This document shows, one piece after another, positions 1-12,100 of a DNA stretch of 64,000 nt. Below the pieces are notes generated by a model, which was given only the letters and a program-made list of their open reading frames with translations, was not told where the DNA came from and made no database searches. The position numbers and the translations under genes are program-made. The stretch is from Gelatoporia subvermispora B (Eukaryota > Basidiomycota > Agaricomycetes > Polyporales > Gelatoporiaceae). The stretch lies in contig KB445793.1 of the NCBI GenBank assembly GCA_000320605.2, positions 1,005,196-1,069,195 of the forward strand. Reading direction: 5' to 3'. Positions within the stretch are counted from its first letter, which is position 1. Every line of letters starts with the position of its first letter.

Positions 1-389
1 GACTCCTTCTAGACCTAGCCATGCCTAGCCAGACCTAGACTGGGACATGTGACTCTGGGACACCTGCACATGTGCGCATCACGTGCCTGCTATGTCACGT
101 GACTAGCCTGGAGCCGCGCAGGCAGCCACTACCAGCTAAGTCGTCACTGTTCTGAGAACGGAACATACACTGCCTGCCACTGCTCTAGCGCTGGTTAAGC
201 GCTTAGCTTCGAAAGACTATGAGAAATACAGCATCCAAACGATGTCGTGTTCAGGTTGAGGATATTAAGGATGTTGAGGATATCGAAGACATAGGAGAAA
301 TTTGAATTGGTTATCTTCTAGTCTCCAAACTGGAGTGCTTTTCAAAGGCAGAGCGAGCTCTTAAGGGCTATCGCCTGTTCCATTGATGC

Positions 390-3300
390 ATGCATTCTCT
401 GCCTAAGCCCTTGGTTGCTACTGGACATGACAGTGTCAATATGATCTGTGCTGATGGACAAGTCTGGCGTGTTTTTCCAATCTTGGCAGCATATATTGCC
501 ATCATCCGGAGCAATGTCTGGTTGCTTGTTGCTATGAGAATCTCTGTCCCAAATGCTATGTTGCACGGGATGCTTCAGAAGATCTCACAAAGTTACCAAT
601 GTGCAATGTCACACAAATTTGCAATGTTCTGGATGCTGCATCTCAGGGAGAGAACTCAGACAAGTTCGACATCTGGGGACTGCGTGCTGTTAATTCATTC
701 TGGAGGGATCTGCCCATGGTAGCTATCTTCGGTGCACTGACCCCTAATATGCTTCATCAACTCCACAAGGGTGTAAGGCTCACATTGTGTTATGGGCAAC
801 CACTGCTCTCGAGGACAGCAAGCCCGAGATTGATCGACACTTCCAAACCATGCCCAAGCACCTAGATCTCTGCCACTTCAAGAAGGGGATTAGCCTCGTC
901 TCACAGTAGACAGGAACCAAATACAAGAATATGAAGAAGGTCTTCCTCAGGTGTTCTCTCAGGTGGTACAGATTCTGATGTGACACATGTCATATGCGCC
1001 GTGTTGGACTTTGTATAATATGCCCACTTTGAGATACATACTGATCATTCTATGCATCAGCTTGATAATGCATAGGAACGCTTCCATTGCTTCAAGGATG
1101 TTTTTATTCGACTTGGCATTTGGAGCAAGTTCAATATCCCAAAGATTTATTCAATGCGACATTATGTTCAGTCGATTTGCAAGCTTGGGATCGCAGACAT
1201 TTACAGCACAGAGCCACTAGAAAGGCTGCATATCGACTTCACAAAGATCACATATAGTTTAAGTAACAAGAAGTCGAGCTATACAAGCCAGATGACCACA
1301 TGGTTATAGCATCAAGAAGCAGTTCATCGCCAAGAGTCATATATCTAGTGAGCGATGGAGGAACACAGCATGAAGCGTGAGGATTAGTATCAGAAAGAAG
1401 TCAAGGGTGGTGACTCAGACTCAGACTCAGATAAGGAGCCCAGCCAGCCAGTAAGATCAAGTGGGATTGCAAAGACAAAGCACCAGGACATTGACAAGGA
1501 GAAATTTGCATGGGGGTTCAAGATTGCCAAGACTCCAGCATATCCATGTACAAAGGCAGCAAACCCAGTGCATGGCCATGGTGCGAGTGACTTCACCCGG
1601 TATCTTGAGGACTATTGTCAAAGAGCACCGGGCGCCTCACGTAAAGCTATCGAAGTACTGAGCACTGCCATTGAGAGCAGTCAGTATTTAGTTTACATGC
1701 AGTTCAAGGTCAGACTGCCAGACGTACCTCAGGTGCACCTCAGCAAGAAGATAGTGCTCGATACTGTCCATGCAAGTCCAGCCCAGCCAAGCAAAGGTCC
1801 TCAGCCAGCCGTTGCACCATTCTTCTTGTTGGTGTTAGCACAAGTCTCACAGCATGATCAATTTTGACTGTACTGGTAATACAAGGTTACACGGGGCTAT
1901 GTATACAAGCAGGATCATATACTACAGTGAGGTAGAGCCCAGTAGGCTGGCTGGGCACTATACGGACTACGGGCGTTATATAGATTTGCATGGTGCTACT
2001 CATTTTCAGTGTTTTTCCTAATGTATGCAAACTTTGCCAACACATATGAATTGCTACATAGACTGTCAATAACAATGGTCACAAACCCTGGGTACAGCTT
2101 TACAACTGACTCCTTCTTCTCAATCTGAGGCTTAGCGTAACAGTAGTAGTACCAATCACATGATATCAAAGCCCAGGGTCAAGACAAGGAGCAATAGGCT
2201 GGATCTACCTGTGATAACACCATCAGTATCTTCAAGGTAGCACATTTAATTCTAGACAGCTTGCATACAGACTACTGAACACAAATATGGCAATAGCAAT
2301 GCAGACTAAAAGTATAATAAGGACTAGCAATACAAGGAGTCTGAGGAAGATAGAAAAAATGAGGATGACGAGAAGAGTGAAGACTACAAGGGGTGTGAAG
2401 ATGAAGAGAATGAGAAGGACAAGGTATACAAGGAAGCTGATGGCCGTGGATACAAGAAAGTTGAAAAATACAAGGAAAATAAGGAGAATGAAGAGAATGA
2501 GAAAAACGAGGAAGGGAATAAGTTTAGAAGGTGAAAAGGGAAAGATCGAACACAGGTGTAGATTGCAAGGTAAGTCTTGCAGCTACATAACACAAATGTA
2601 AATCCTAACATATATTGAAACACAGAAATAAAACTCGTCCATACTTCATCTGATAAGAAGCATAAAACGTCGTCATCTAGACAGCCCAAACCACTTCAAC
2701 AAAGCCATGTCTCATCCAGTTGTCCCAAGTAACTGACAGACAAACAGATTTATCAAGTGCAAATGAAATCTACTCCAAGTAAAACCTGACAAATGTTTCT
2801 AGATGTGGTCGAAATGTCTGTGAAGAAAAAGAAGGCCAACAATGATTTGACATCTGGTAGGGATTGAGACTTCCTGCAAATGTTGTTGTAATATTTCTTA
2901 CAATTTCTTTTCTCATTGTAACATTGTCGCCGTTTGACTCATCACAACCTGTTACAATGCAGTCTCAGATGCAGTCAGTATCGATTTCTTCATCACAACC
3001 AATATCTTTATAAGCCAATGGTTCATTGCATGCTGTTCCATCTAAACCTGTACTATCTCATTTGACTTCAGGTCAAACCATCTTGCTGCCCCAGAATCTC
3101 TTTCTGCCATCTTTCCCACCGCCATCTTTTCCATTTCCCTCTGCTCTCAGTGCTCTGCATTCATTTAACAGGTTGCCTTCGATGTCTATCACACCATTGT
3201 GAAATCTCCCGATGAATGTCCAATCTGATCCATCTCGAATCGGATTCACACAAGACCCGCTAATGTATATGATGTGGTATTATGCCATGATGAATCTGAC

Positions 3301-3560
3301 CCACGGCAATCACACGTAGTTGTTTTCCTTGACTAAGGAAATTAGGTTGCCAAGAAGATTGGCAGGTTCTTTCCATTGGATGTCACACGGCTCTTGTTCT
3401 GTATGTACTTCTAATGGTGTATGTCCCAATGAACTCGATGCAACAGGATTGTGCCTCGACGAGCATCTTTTGTACACATCCCTGAATTGTCAATAACATA
3501 CTTTTCTGTCCCAAATTAAGATCGACTGCCGTAAGCATTGAAACCGTGCATATCCATTGA
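390..3560 (+). mobile_element. Degenerate Plavaka-type DNA transposon (transposase remnant)
   Basis: Pieces of a Plavaka-like transposase follow each other in the right order but in shifting frames. Near 420-500 I read a segment with ILAAYIA. In another frame, 505-780 gives cysteine-rich [10 protein letters not shown] and [13 protein letters not shown], then FWRDLP and LHQLHKGV. Near 1000-1310 come AHFEIHTD-like and ERLHIDFTKITYS segments, typical of the catalytic C-terminal half. 1440-1740 resembles the following domain. After an acidic low-complexity stretch, 3180-3550 matches the far C-terminal domain (DVYHTIVKSP, then a YFEW-like core). Stops and frameshifts separate the pieces, so it cannot encode a working protein. 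I did not find both element ends. Identification rests on remembered family motifs. Confidence 0.75.
2318..2532 (+). repeat. Purine-rich low-complexity tract
   Basis: An A/G-dominated stretch. One frame reads as a Glu/Asp/Lys-rich tail ending in TGA at 2530-2532; another reads as a Lys/Arg/Met-rich ORF. It lies between two homologous pieces of the Plavaka remnant and is best seen as the low-complexity linker of that transposase, not as a gene. Confidence 0.6.
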
Positions 3561-3592
3561 CCTAGTAAAACCGCAAACACTCGCGTCATAAA

Positions 3593-3689
3593 GCCCTCCG
3601 GGCAGACCTGGGAACGAATTTGGAGGAATAAAATATTATCACACCGATGTTAAAATCAGACATTTCGTTCCCAGGTCTGCACGGAGGGC
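3593..3689. repeat. 97-bp inverted repeat (MITE-like hairpin or element end)
   Basis: Arms 3593-3618 and 3664-3689 are each 26 bp and are reverse complements with one mismatch (gccctccGggc against gccctccGtgc). The 45-bp loop is AT-rich. It sits just past the last transposase-like segment. It may be a small non-autonomous element or a structured end of the decayed transposon. 3690-3938 holds no gene; a second short inverted repeat (gctctca...tgagagc, about 3757-3796) is there. Confidence 0.7.
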
Positions 3690-3938
3690 CTGTTGATTTA
3701 TTGAGAGCATTGGGCACCTGTGTACGAGTCTCTGAAAACCATGTAGATCCTCGTGCTCTCAGATCCGCTCGGATCCCCGCGGTCCGGGGATGAGAGCAAG
3801 AGGAATTGTCATTAAATTGGTTCATAGTAGTCATCACAAGTCGTAGCATTTCATTACAAATAATACCCACATAAGAATAAATACCAAAACCCAAGCTCTG
3901 CTGCCTGCTGTCTTTGACAGGTATTGCAAACTTGACAA

Positions 3939-5810
3939 TCATTTGAATCCATGTCCAGCCTTCATGCGCACATCTGTCCAGAATGCATCCCATGTTGACC
4001 CCGCCAGGCGTGTAGGAATTTGTGTGGACATATTGATTTCGGGTGCGGCATACGCGGCCTGCTGCGCTACAGCGATGCGATCGATCGCACGGATGAGGGA
4101 CGGGGTCGCAGGGATGGGGGAATAAGGCAAGACGGGCTCGGTAGACAGGGCATGCTCGTCCAGCTCCGGGACAGGTCGCGTGCGCACAGAATGTCGTCGT
4201 AGGAACGCAGGTGTCCATGTATGATGATGGTCTCGCGTTATACCGGTGGTTACATCCTCTTCCTCCAGTTCGTACCCTGGCATGTCGGACGCAACGACGG
4301 TCTCGCTCCCATGCGCGAAGCTCTTCTGTGATGTCCTACTTGAGTTCTTGCTCCCGTGGCGCTTCTCCGCGTCGAAGACCGCTTCATCTGCAAGCGTCGT
4401 AGTCGACGCCGTCCAGCTGACCGGAGCGCGTGCGCGGGGCTTCTCGTCGTGCTCGATGGTGGACTCCGTACGATCGTCCTCATCTGAGCTCAATAGATCG
4501 TCATCTCCCAAAGCGCGGAACATGACTGCCTCGCGGGTGCGGCGTGTGCCCGGCAGGAACTTCTTCCGGGGCTTGCGCAATTGCTCCGGGCGTAGGAGGA
4601 ATTTAGGAGTTGCGGATGACTCGGAAGGCCGCTGCTTCTGTACGTTATACGGGTAAGGAAGAGGGGGCGGAAGCTTGAGGTCGTCGTCGGTAGGGAAGAT
4701 GACCTCTTTCGCATCGGGGTTGTCGACATTGAAAGGGTGCCCTAAGTGACGTTTCCAGAAAGACGAGAGTGGAGCGAAGGTTCCCGCGCGTCCTGAGCCC
4801 GGAAGGTTCGCTGCATAATCGGCGAGACAGTTATCCCACTCCTGCAAAGACGTTACGGTACGGAAAGAAGCGGGGAAACATAAAGACATACTTGATCAGG
4901 ATTCTCACCGAGTCGCTTGGTGAGGAACCAATCGCATGCACACCCGGCGATGATGAGCAAGCAAAATGCGGCGCTCAGACCCTTCTCTTGTGGTGAGTCC
5001 CACTGCGATCCGTCAGGGACCCACAGACGTTCCCACGCGTCGCTCCACGAGGTTGCATCGACGAGCAAGGCGATCGAGAACACAGTGCTGAACGCACCAT
5101 TTGCCGCCATAGACAACCGTAGCGAGGGGCGCTGCGTACGTTGGATAGGCAGGAGACAGAGAAGCAGTCCGATTGGAATGAATGTCGCGGTTAATGCGAC
5201 TCGAGTGGTGAGCGAAGGGTGTATGATCATAGCGATTCCCAAAGCAAGCTCAGAGCTGGCGGTCGCTCGGGTCAATGGAGATAATGAGAGCAAGATTGGA
5301 ATGCTACGCACAATCCAGACACGCCCGCAATGATAAACGTGGCATATCTGAACCTCCCTGCGAGGTACGACCCTGCGGTTGCGGAAAGGACCCAGGTCGC
5401 CAGAAAGGATCGCGGGCTCATGAGTACCGAGGAGGTAGAAGCTGGAACAAGGAGAGCCAGAAAAGTTGCGAGGTGGACTGGAGTATCGCGTGAACATTTC
5501 GGAGAGCTTCCACACTGGCTATGTGCGCACCTCCAAAGGTATACCCAGTGGCCAAGCCACCTACACCACCTTCGAGAAAAAATATCCGGCGCATGTTGGT
5601 CTCGACCTCTCTCAGCTTGGTGGGATTATCTGTGTGGAGCAGCATGCCTGTGGCGCGAGGAACAAATGAACGAGTACGGTCAAGGGTAAGGAAAGCCCCA
5701 GCGAATGTGAGGACAAGAGATAGACATAGCAAAGGCAGGGCGTATGCGAGAGTGTAGGACTTGGAACCCAGGAGGGCGGTAAAGCTGACGAGTGTGGTAT
5801 TGACGGGCAT
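3939..5810 (-). CDS. DUF4203-type multi-pass membrane protein
   Basis: Exons on the minus strand: 5810-5531, 5477-5312, 5255-4892, 4841-3939 (570 aa). The introns of 53, 56 and 50 bp have donors GTGCGC, GTGCGT and GTATGT. The first 250-300 residues hold several hydrophobic helices, including FLEGGVGGLATGYTFGVHLA and a SFLATWVLS...YLAGRFRYA segment across the exon 1-3 joins, which I recognise as the basidiomycete DUF4203 (TM7SF3/TMEM198-like) pattern. The C-terminal half is soluble, acidic and Ser/Arg-rich, ending in a WDAFWTDVRMKAGHG motif typical of these proteins. Cargo and function are unknown; a membrane location is inferred from the helices. It is divergent from the helicase gene at 6190. 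The start is the first ATG before the first helix. Confidence 0.85.
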
Positions 5811-6189
5811 TTCGTGATTTCGTGATAGTCGTAAGAGTGAATTACAGGGTGCCAGGCTAGATAAGTGAATAATACAGCTGTCTTCGGAGCCCGCCGCGTA
5901 GCAGTAACACAGAGGATGGTCGTGAACGCCGGGCGTGGTGACGACGACGGGCTAGAGGACGCGGCGAACGGTGAGCAGATCGTCCGAGATGGCGGCGGGA
6001 GGAGAAAGCACCTTGAACGGGGAAAGTGACGCGCCTGCCAGAATCAGGACTCGGCTGTTGCCGATCGAGGAGGGTGGCTGAGATTTCGCGGCTGCAGGTG
6101 GTCGGTTTTTTGTTGAGCATGAACTAGCACTCCTAGTCCTCAGCTCGTACACTCTTTCTACGTTACTCTAGATCTGCGCTACGGGATAG
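5811..6189. promoter_or_regulatory. Divergent intergenic region, DUF4203 gene and DHR2
   Basis: A 379-bp gap between two divergent start codons must hold both promoters. I see no clear TATA box in either direction and no other gene. Confidence 0.4.
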
Positions 6190-8883
6190 ATGGCTAAAAT
6201 CTCCGCTCTCAAGGGCATCTCCAAGCACGCCAGGGTCAACGGCAACCCGCAAATCCATACCAAAAAGTCTCACAAGCGTGCCCACTCGTACGTTGATGTC
6301 TCCGACGATGATTTCGATGTCAAGAGGTCCGGTAAGCTCAAGGAGGCCGGGCTGAAGAGTACATACACTCCGTCGAACGCGGCCGCTCAGAAAGCGAGGA
6401 AGAAACTCAGACTCAGTGCGGGGGGTGTCAGCCCAGGCAAGGTCCCCATCGAGGAACAGCGTAGGCAGCTGCCCATTGCTTCGGGTGAGGTGTCTCTTGT
6501 ATGTATACCATTGTGTTATCATTACCACTCATCGCCACATAACGCTTAGGCAAGGATGCCCTCATGAAAGAGATCCGAGAACACGATATCACGGTTCTCA
6601 TAGGAGAGACGGGTTCTGGCAAGACCACTCGTACGTCTGACTTTGCTGACGCTGTATCACACGCATCTAAGAGAATCAGAGGTCCCTCAGTACTTGCTGG
6701 AAGCCGGCCTTGCCGGAAAGGGCATGATCGCTGTAACTCAACCACGACGGGTTGCAGCTACGTCCCTCGCGTCTCGCGTTGCCACGGAGCAGAACGTTTC
6801 TGTCGGAGGCCTAGTTGGCTACTCTGTCAGGTTTAATGAGGCCTATTCAGACGATACTCGCATTAAATACGTCACAGACGGTATGCTTGTCCGTGAGCTG
6901 CTCGGCGATTCCTTGCTGTCCCGCTACAGTGTCGTCATCGTCGATGAAGCCCACGAACGGACTCTGCGGACGGACCTCCTCATTGCCAACCTGAAGACCA
7001 TTCAAAAGAAGCGAAACGCCCCGTTGGACGCGAAGGGCAAGGGCTCGGCGGCGAAGCTGAATCCGCTCAAGATTATAATCATGAGTGCCACGCTCGATGC
7101 CGAGAAATTCAGCGCATTCTATGACGGGTGGGTTGATGTCAGAGACAAGCACATGAAAATTCGTTCATGAGATCTGCAGCGCGAAGATCATATATGTGCA
7201 GGGTCGTCAGCACCCCGTCTCGATCTACCACACGGCCGTGAGCCAGTCAGACTATGTTGACGCAGCCATGCGGACGTTTTTCCAAATCCATACAGACCGT
7301 CCCTTGGGAGATGTACTCATTTTCCTGCCAGGTATTGCTAAATACCCTACATCATTTGCATCGACTGACCCTCTGCAGGCCAGGAGGATATAGAAAGTTT
7401 GGACAAGGCGATCAATTTATACGCAAATAGACTTCCCAAAGACGGCATGGGGGTAAGTAGGATTTTGCGTGTCTCGGTACCATTCTCACTTGTCGCTTCA
7501 GGTGCTCGTTTGCCTCATGTTCGCGGCTTTACCCCCGTCGCAGCAATCAAAAATCTTCGCGCCTGCGCCTGCAGGCATGCGGAAATGTATCCTTGCCACC
7601 AACATTGCGGAAACCTCTATCACGATACCCGGGATTAAATATGTCATAGATACCGGCAAATGCAAGGAGAAGAGATATGTCGCTCGAGACTCCGGCGCCG
7701 GTGCGTAGCCCCCGCGCTGCTCTTGCACCAGCCGTACTGATCAGGTCCGCAGGATTTGACACCTTATTGACACGAGACATAACAAAATCGTCCGCGATGC
7801 AGCGCGCGGGTCGAGCAGGACGCGAGGGACCCGGATTCTGCTTCCGGTTGTATACGGAGGATGCATATAACGCTATGCCAACGTCGGCTGAGCCTGAGAT
7901 CCGCCGTTGTACGCTTACATCCAGTCTGCTCCAGCTCAAGTGTCTAGGACAAGACCTCGAGGAACTGGATTTCATGGACAAACCCGACCAGGAAATCAGT
8001 GTGTATCTCTGGTTGATCTTATAATTCCTAGAATTAACCCTCAAAACTCAGTTGCCGCCGCACTCAAGACGCTGTTCCTTCTCGGCGCACTTGACAACAG
8101 AAAGACACTGACGAAGCTCGGCCGCGACATGGCCTCGTTCCCGCTCGAGCCAAATCTTGCGCGTGCCGTTGTCGCCTCTGCGGAGCTCGGCTGCACGGCG
8201 GAGGTGCTTGACATCATCTCCATTCTCTCTGCCTCGTCGAAGCTCTTCTTCGATAGCACGGATGAGCGCGAGGCGGCCGCTGAGGCACGTGCAAAGTTCC
8301 GGCACCGCAGCGGGGATCACCTGACGGTCCTAAATGTGGTGCGAGCGTACCAGGACGTGGCTGCCAGCGAGGGGAAGAGCGCGCGGCGGGAGTGGTGTAG
8401 GAGGCAGTTTGTGAATGACCGGTGCCTAGTGGAGGGCCTAGAGATTCGGGCCCAGTTGCGGACTGTGTGTGAGCGGATGGGCATGGACTGGCGCGCGTCG
8501 TGTGGGGACGACGAGACGCCTGTGCTCAAGAGCTTGGTAAGGGGCCTTGTGCAACATACTGCGTTCTTGCAACCGGATGGGACATACAAGCAGATTATGG
8601 GGCCTTCGGTAAGTTCTGAGGGGGGACTCTTGCGTCCCGAGAAGTAGCTGACGGGCCGTGATAGGTCGTGAAGATTCACCCAGGATCGTCGCTGTGTGAT
8701 AAAAAAGTCCCTGCGATTATCTACGACGAATTGGTGGGCCATCAACTCCAATCCTTCATTTCTTCAACCAGTTGACCTCTGTTATTCTAGGTGTATACGA
8801 GCCAGATTTATGCGCGCGGCGTTTCTGCCGTACCTCGTAGCTACATTGCGGAGGTACCAGTTCTGAGTCGCAAGAGTAATTAG
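6190..8883 (+). CDS. DHR2: DEAH-box ATP-dependent RNA helicase, Dhr2/DHX33 type
   Basis: Ten exons: 6190-6484, 6550-6630, 6680-7127, 7180-7331, 7379-7452, 7502-7700, 7753-7998, 8052-8608, 8665-8733, 8791-8883 (737 aa, close to the 735 aa of yeast Dhr2). Motifs in order: Walker A GETGSGKTT from residue 117, Ia TQPRR, DEAH at 214-217, SAT at about 261, ATNIAETSIT and QRAGRAGR at 433-440, then helicase-associated (winged helix, ratchet) and OB-fold domains. The N-terminus is short and basic, without the long extensions of splicing helicases Prp2/16/22/43, which points to the nucleolar rRNA-processing branch. Role by homology: ATP-driven RNA remodelling during 18S rRNA and small-subunit maturation. 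All key motifs are present. Confidence 0.93.
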
Positions 8884-9188
8884 ACATCACGCTACCTCAC
8901 ACATGCATCTTAGGATTTGATTTATGGCATATTCATATTGTTCATTCCCAAATTCTACCGCTCTAGCTCGTGAAGGGTTTAGAAAATCAACTCAGCATGC
9001 GGCCGTTGCGACCGGCCACAGCGGGCGTCTGTAACGTCACGTTCCATTTGGTGACGTTCGTGACAGAGAACACGGGCGCCTATGTGACAGAGTCGCGCAT
9101 CGGGACGGGGTGGGCTCGCTCGCGTCCTAAGCTCGTCCCTTGAGGCTCCCTTGCCAGCTCTCGTCTTCCCACCAGCCCACCAGTCTCC

Positions 9189-12100
9189 ATGCACCGCAAC
9201 GACTGGTACCGGTCTCAGGGAGGTGGCTCTAGACACATGCAGTCCTCCCCAGATACCCATAACAGCGGGGTGGCTGCAGAATCTGCGCAGGATGCCCAGA
9301 GCCTCCTCGGAGTGTATCCGTTCGGTTCCGCGACACCCACTACTCATGGTTCGTCAGAAATGCACAAGTTTTTCAGCGCATATAGTGACCTGTTCTCTAG
9401 TGGCAAGGCATCTCAGTAACCTATCATTATCTGCGGGGCCGCCCTCCTACTACATTCAGCCACAATCATACACTGTGCAGCCGCTGCCATACGCACAAGG
9501 ATATCAAACATACCTTCCACCCATCTCTGGTTATTCAAATGAGATCCAACATCTCGCCTCTCCTAGCATGCCGTCTAATGATGGAGGCTACTGGGAGACA
9601 ACCAGGAATGAGGCAGTGCGCTACTTAGGAGAGAGTTCTACGTGCGTCCGAGATGACTATTTTGAGCTACCCTCTGTTTCTTTTACTCAATGACGATGCC
9701 ACAGTACCACGTATCCTTATTACCAGCAACCGATGCATTACTCCCAACAGTCCAGCTACGAAACACATCCGTTCGCCCAGTCCGTACTGCATCACTCTAT
9801 GCCTTCCGCCGCCTACCCGACGCCGCCTCCACCAGGTATTAGCACCTCCTCGTCTTCGCTTGCCAATGCGCTGTCCGATCCTCCTCCGCCTAAGCCCAGA
9901 CCGCAGAAACCCGTGTACAAGGCCGAGGAGTCCCAAGCGTTTTTCAACAATTTCATCTCGCAGAAGACGAGAGAGATTCGCGCTGGCCAGCCCGCAGACA
10001 CTGCTGTACCTGTAACTCCGCGTCGTCGTCCGCTACCGCCGAAGGAGGAAGAAAGTCCCGATCCTCTTACGCTTGGCAGGTCTTTCCCGCAAACTCCGAC
10101 AGCGTGTGCGGTATCGCGCAAGCGCAAGGATGCGCCGCGCCTTGAGTCGCCCTCAATCAAGCGCATACATGCATCTGAGTCTGCGAGTTCGCTGTCAGAC
10201 GTGCCCTCCGCAGGCAGCGCCCACGGGAGCGGGAAGGACAGCAGGGGCAGCACGCCCAGGAAGTTGATACCTGTGGTGGAGATTCCGATGCGCACGAAGG
10301 GGTACGTGACCCCGACATCGCACAGGCGTGAGCGCGAGCGCGCCGAGGCGCGGTATGTGAATGGGAACGCGAACGGGAATGGGAATGGGAATGGGAAGGG
10401 CCACGACGCGATGTCGGAGGACGAGGATCTAGGCGGCTTTGGGCCAATCCGGGACAGGGTCTACGTGGACCTCAGCCAGACTTCGTCACGAATCTCTGCC
10501 AGTGTTCACTCCTCGAGTAGGCGTGCAACGGGTGATAGAGATGATAGAGGTGAAGCCATCCCTCAGCCTTGTAAATTCTCACCTCTGACCTTGATGACAG
10601 CACCCGTCGAGAAGCTCACTGCCTTCCTCGAAGATATCTTTGAGGCTGAAGATAACTTGCCACCAGATGTCGAAGTCGACGACTTGCCTTTGGAATTCTT
10701 CTCTCCGCTGACAGTTGACCGGTCTCATCCTCTTCTCCATCCAACAGTCATCCGCAAGCTCACTAGCTACGTCACCAAAGTAGCCCGCCCCAGTAAAAGA
10801 CAGAGATACTCTTCGCGCGATGGAACCACAGGGGTGACGGCAACTCCGCGGTCGAAGGCCCGAGTGTCACAAATTGACGTGAATATGCTCTCCCGTATTC
10901 TCAGGATACTAGCGCGGAGCGTCAGCGCTGGAGAGGACGTCGAGCCTTTCGGATGTACCCAGTCTCGCACCGATAACGTCCCAATGACTCCGTCCAAGAG
11001 CAAGAAGTCGGGGAGAAGCAGCAAAGCAGCTTCGCACGCAGAAGTCGGGCGATCGAAGTCAAAGTCACCAGACGAAAATCAGTTGGCAAATAATCAAGAG
11101 CAGCCGATGCAGGAAGACCTGTCTGATTCCGACCTAGAGACGTTGACCAGGACCCTCGATATCGCAAGGGATAGTGTGATGGCAGCAGATTGTTGTATTG
11201 CGTTGCTCGCCAGTGACAGGCTCACCAAGCAGGTGCATCCTCCCGATGCCGTTGCCGCAGGCTCCATGCTGACTCCGAACTATCTAGCTATACTCAGAGG
11301 AGTTGATCACGTCTTGCTTGAGGACAGTCAAAAACCAACTTAGTCGGATCGTGTACCCATTCGTAGAGGCGTCTTCTGACATTTATGGACAAGCTCCTCT
11401 CATCCTTCGGCATATCACTCAGCCCTCCTCACGTGATAGCAGTCACAGACGGCAGCTCGCAGAGATATTCCAGGCATTATCGGCTGTCATCCCTCGCATC
11501 AATGACCTCATCTATGCGGAGACAATGGCCATGTCAGAGGGCATTATCATACAGGCCGTGTACATCGCCATTGGGCCGTTCTTCGTCGTAGAGAGCGGCG
11601 ATGAGGGAAAGGGTAAGAGGGAGAATGCTGTCCTCAACACGCTTGGTAACAGCGCAATGAGGGGCTTGCGACTGGATGCACTGTCACTGATCCGGAATGT
11701 ACGCATATATGCAAAGTGTTCAGTATGATTTTCACGGCTCATCATATTACAGATCTTTGCAAGACACGAAGATCAGCGCGGCTGGATTATTGAGGAGATA
11801 TTATCTTCTCTAATCAAGCTGTCAGATAGCAAGCAGAATGCAGGACTGTTCCGGTATGAGAGCGGTACTTAACATTATTGCTCTCCCTTCTAATCAGCCG
11901 ATAGCTTGCGCGACGGCCGATCAATTCGTACTGTCTCAGCGCTTCTTCTTCAGCTTGTGCAAACCTCAGCACACGATGTACGGATAGAGGCGAAGATTCT
12001 ATACAAGGCTCGGCAGCAGTTGCTGGCAATGCGCCGCCAAGACAGCACTGATCCTCGGAATGAACCGTTCCTAGATGAGAAAGACATGGAGGTGCGATTA

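Noticed and set aside
2287..2601. Lys/Arg/Met-rich ORF on the plus strand
   Set aside because: Frame artefact of a purine-rich tract inside the transposon remnant.
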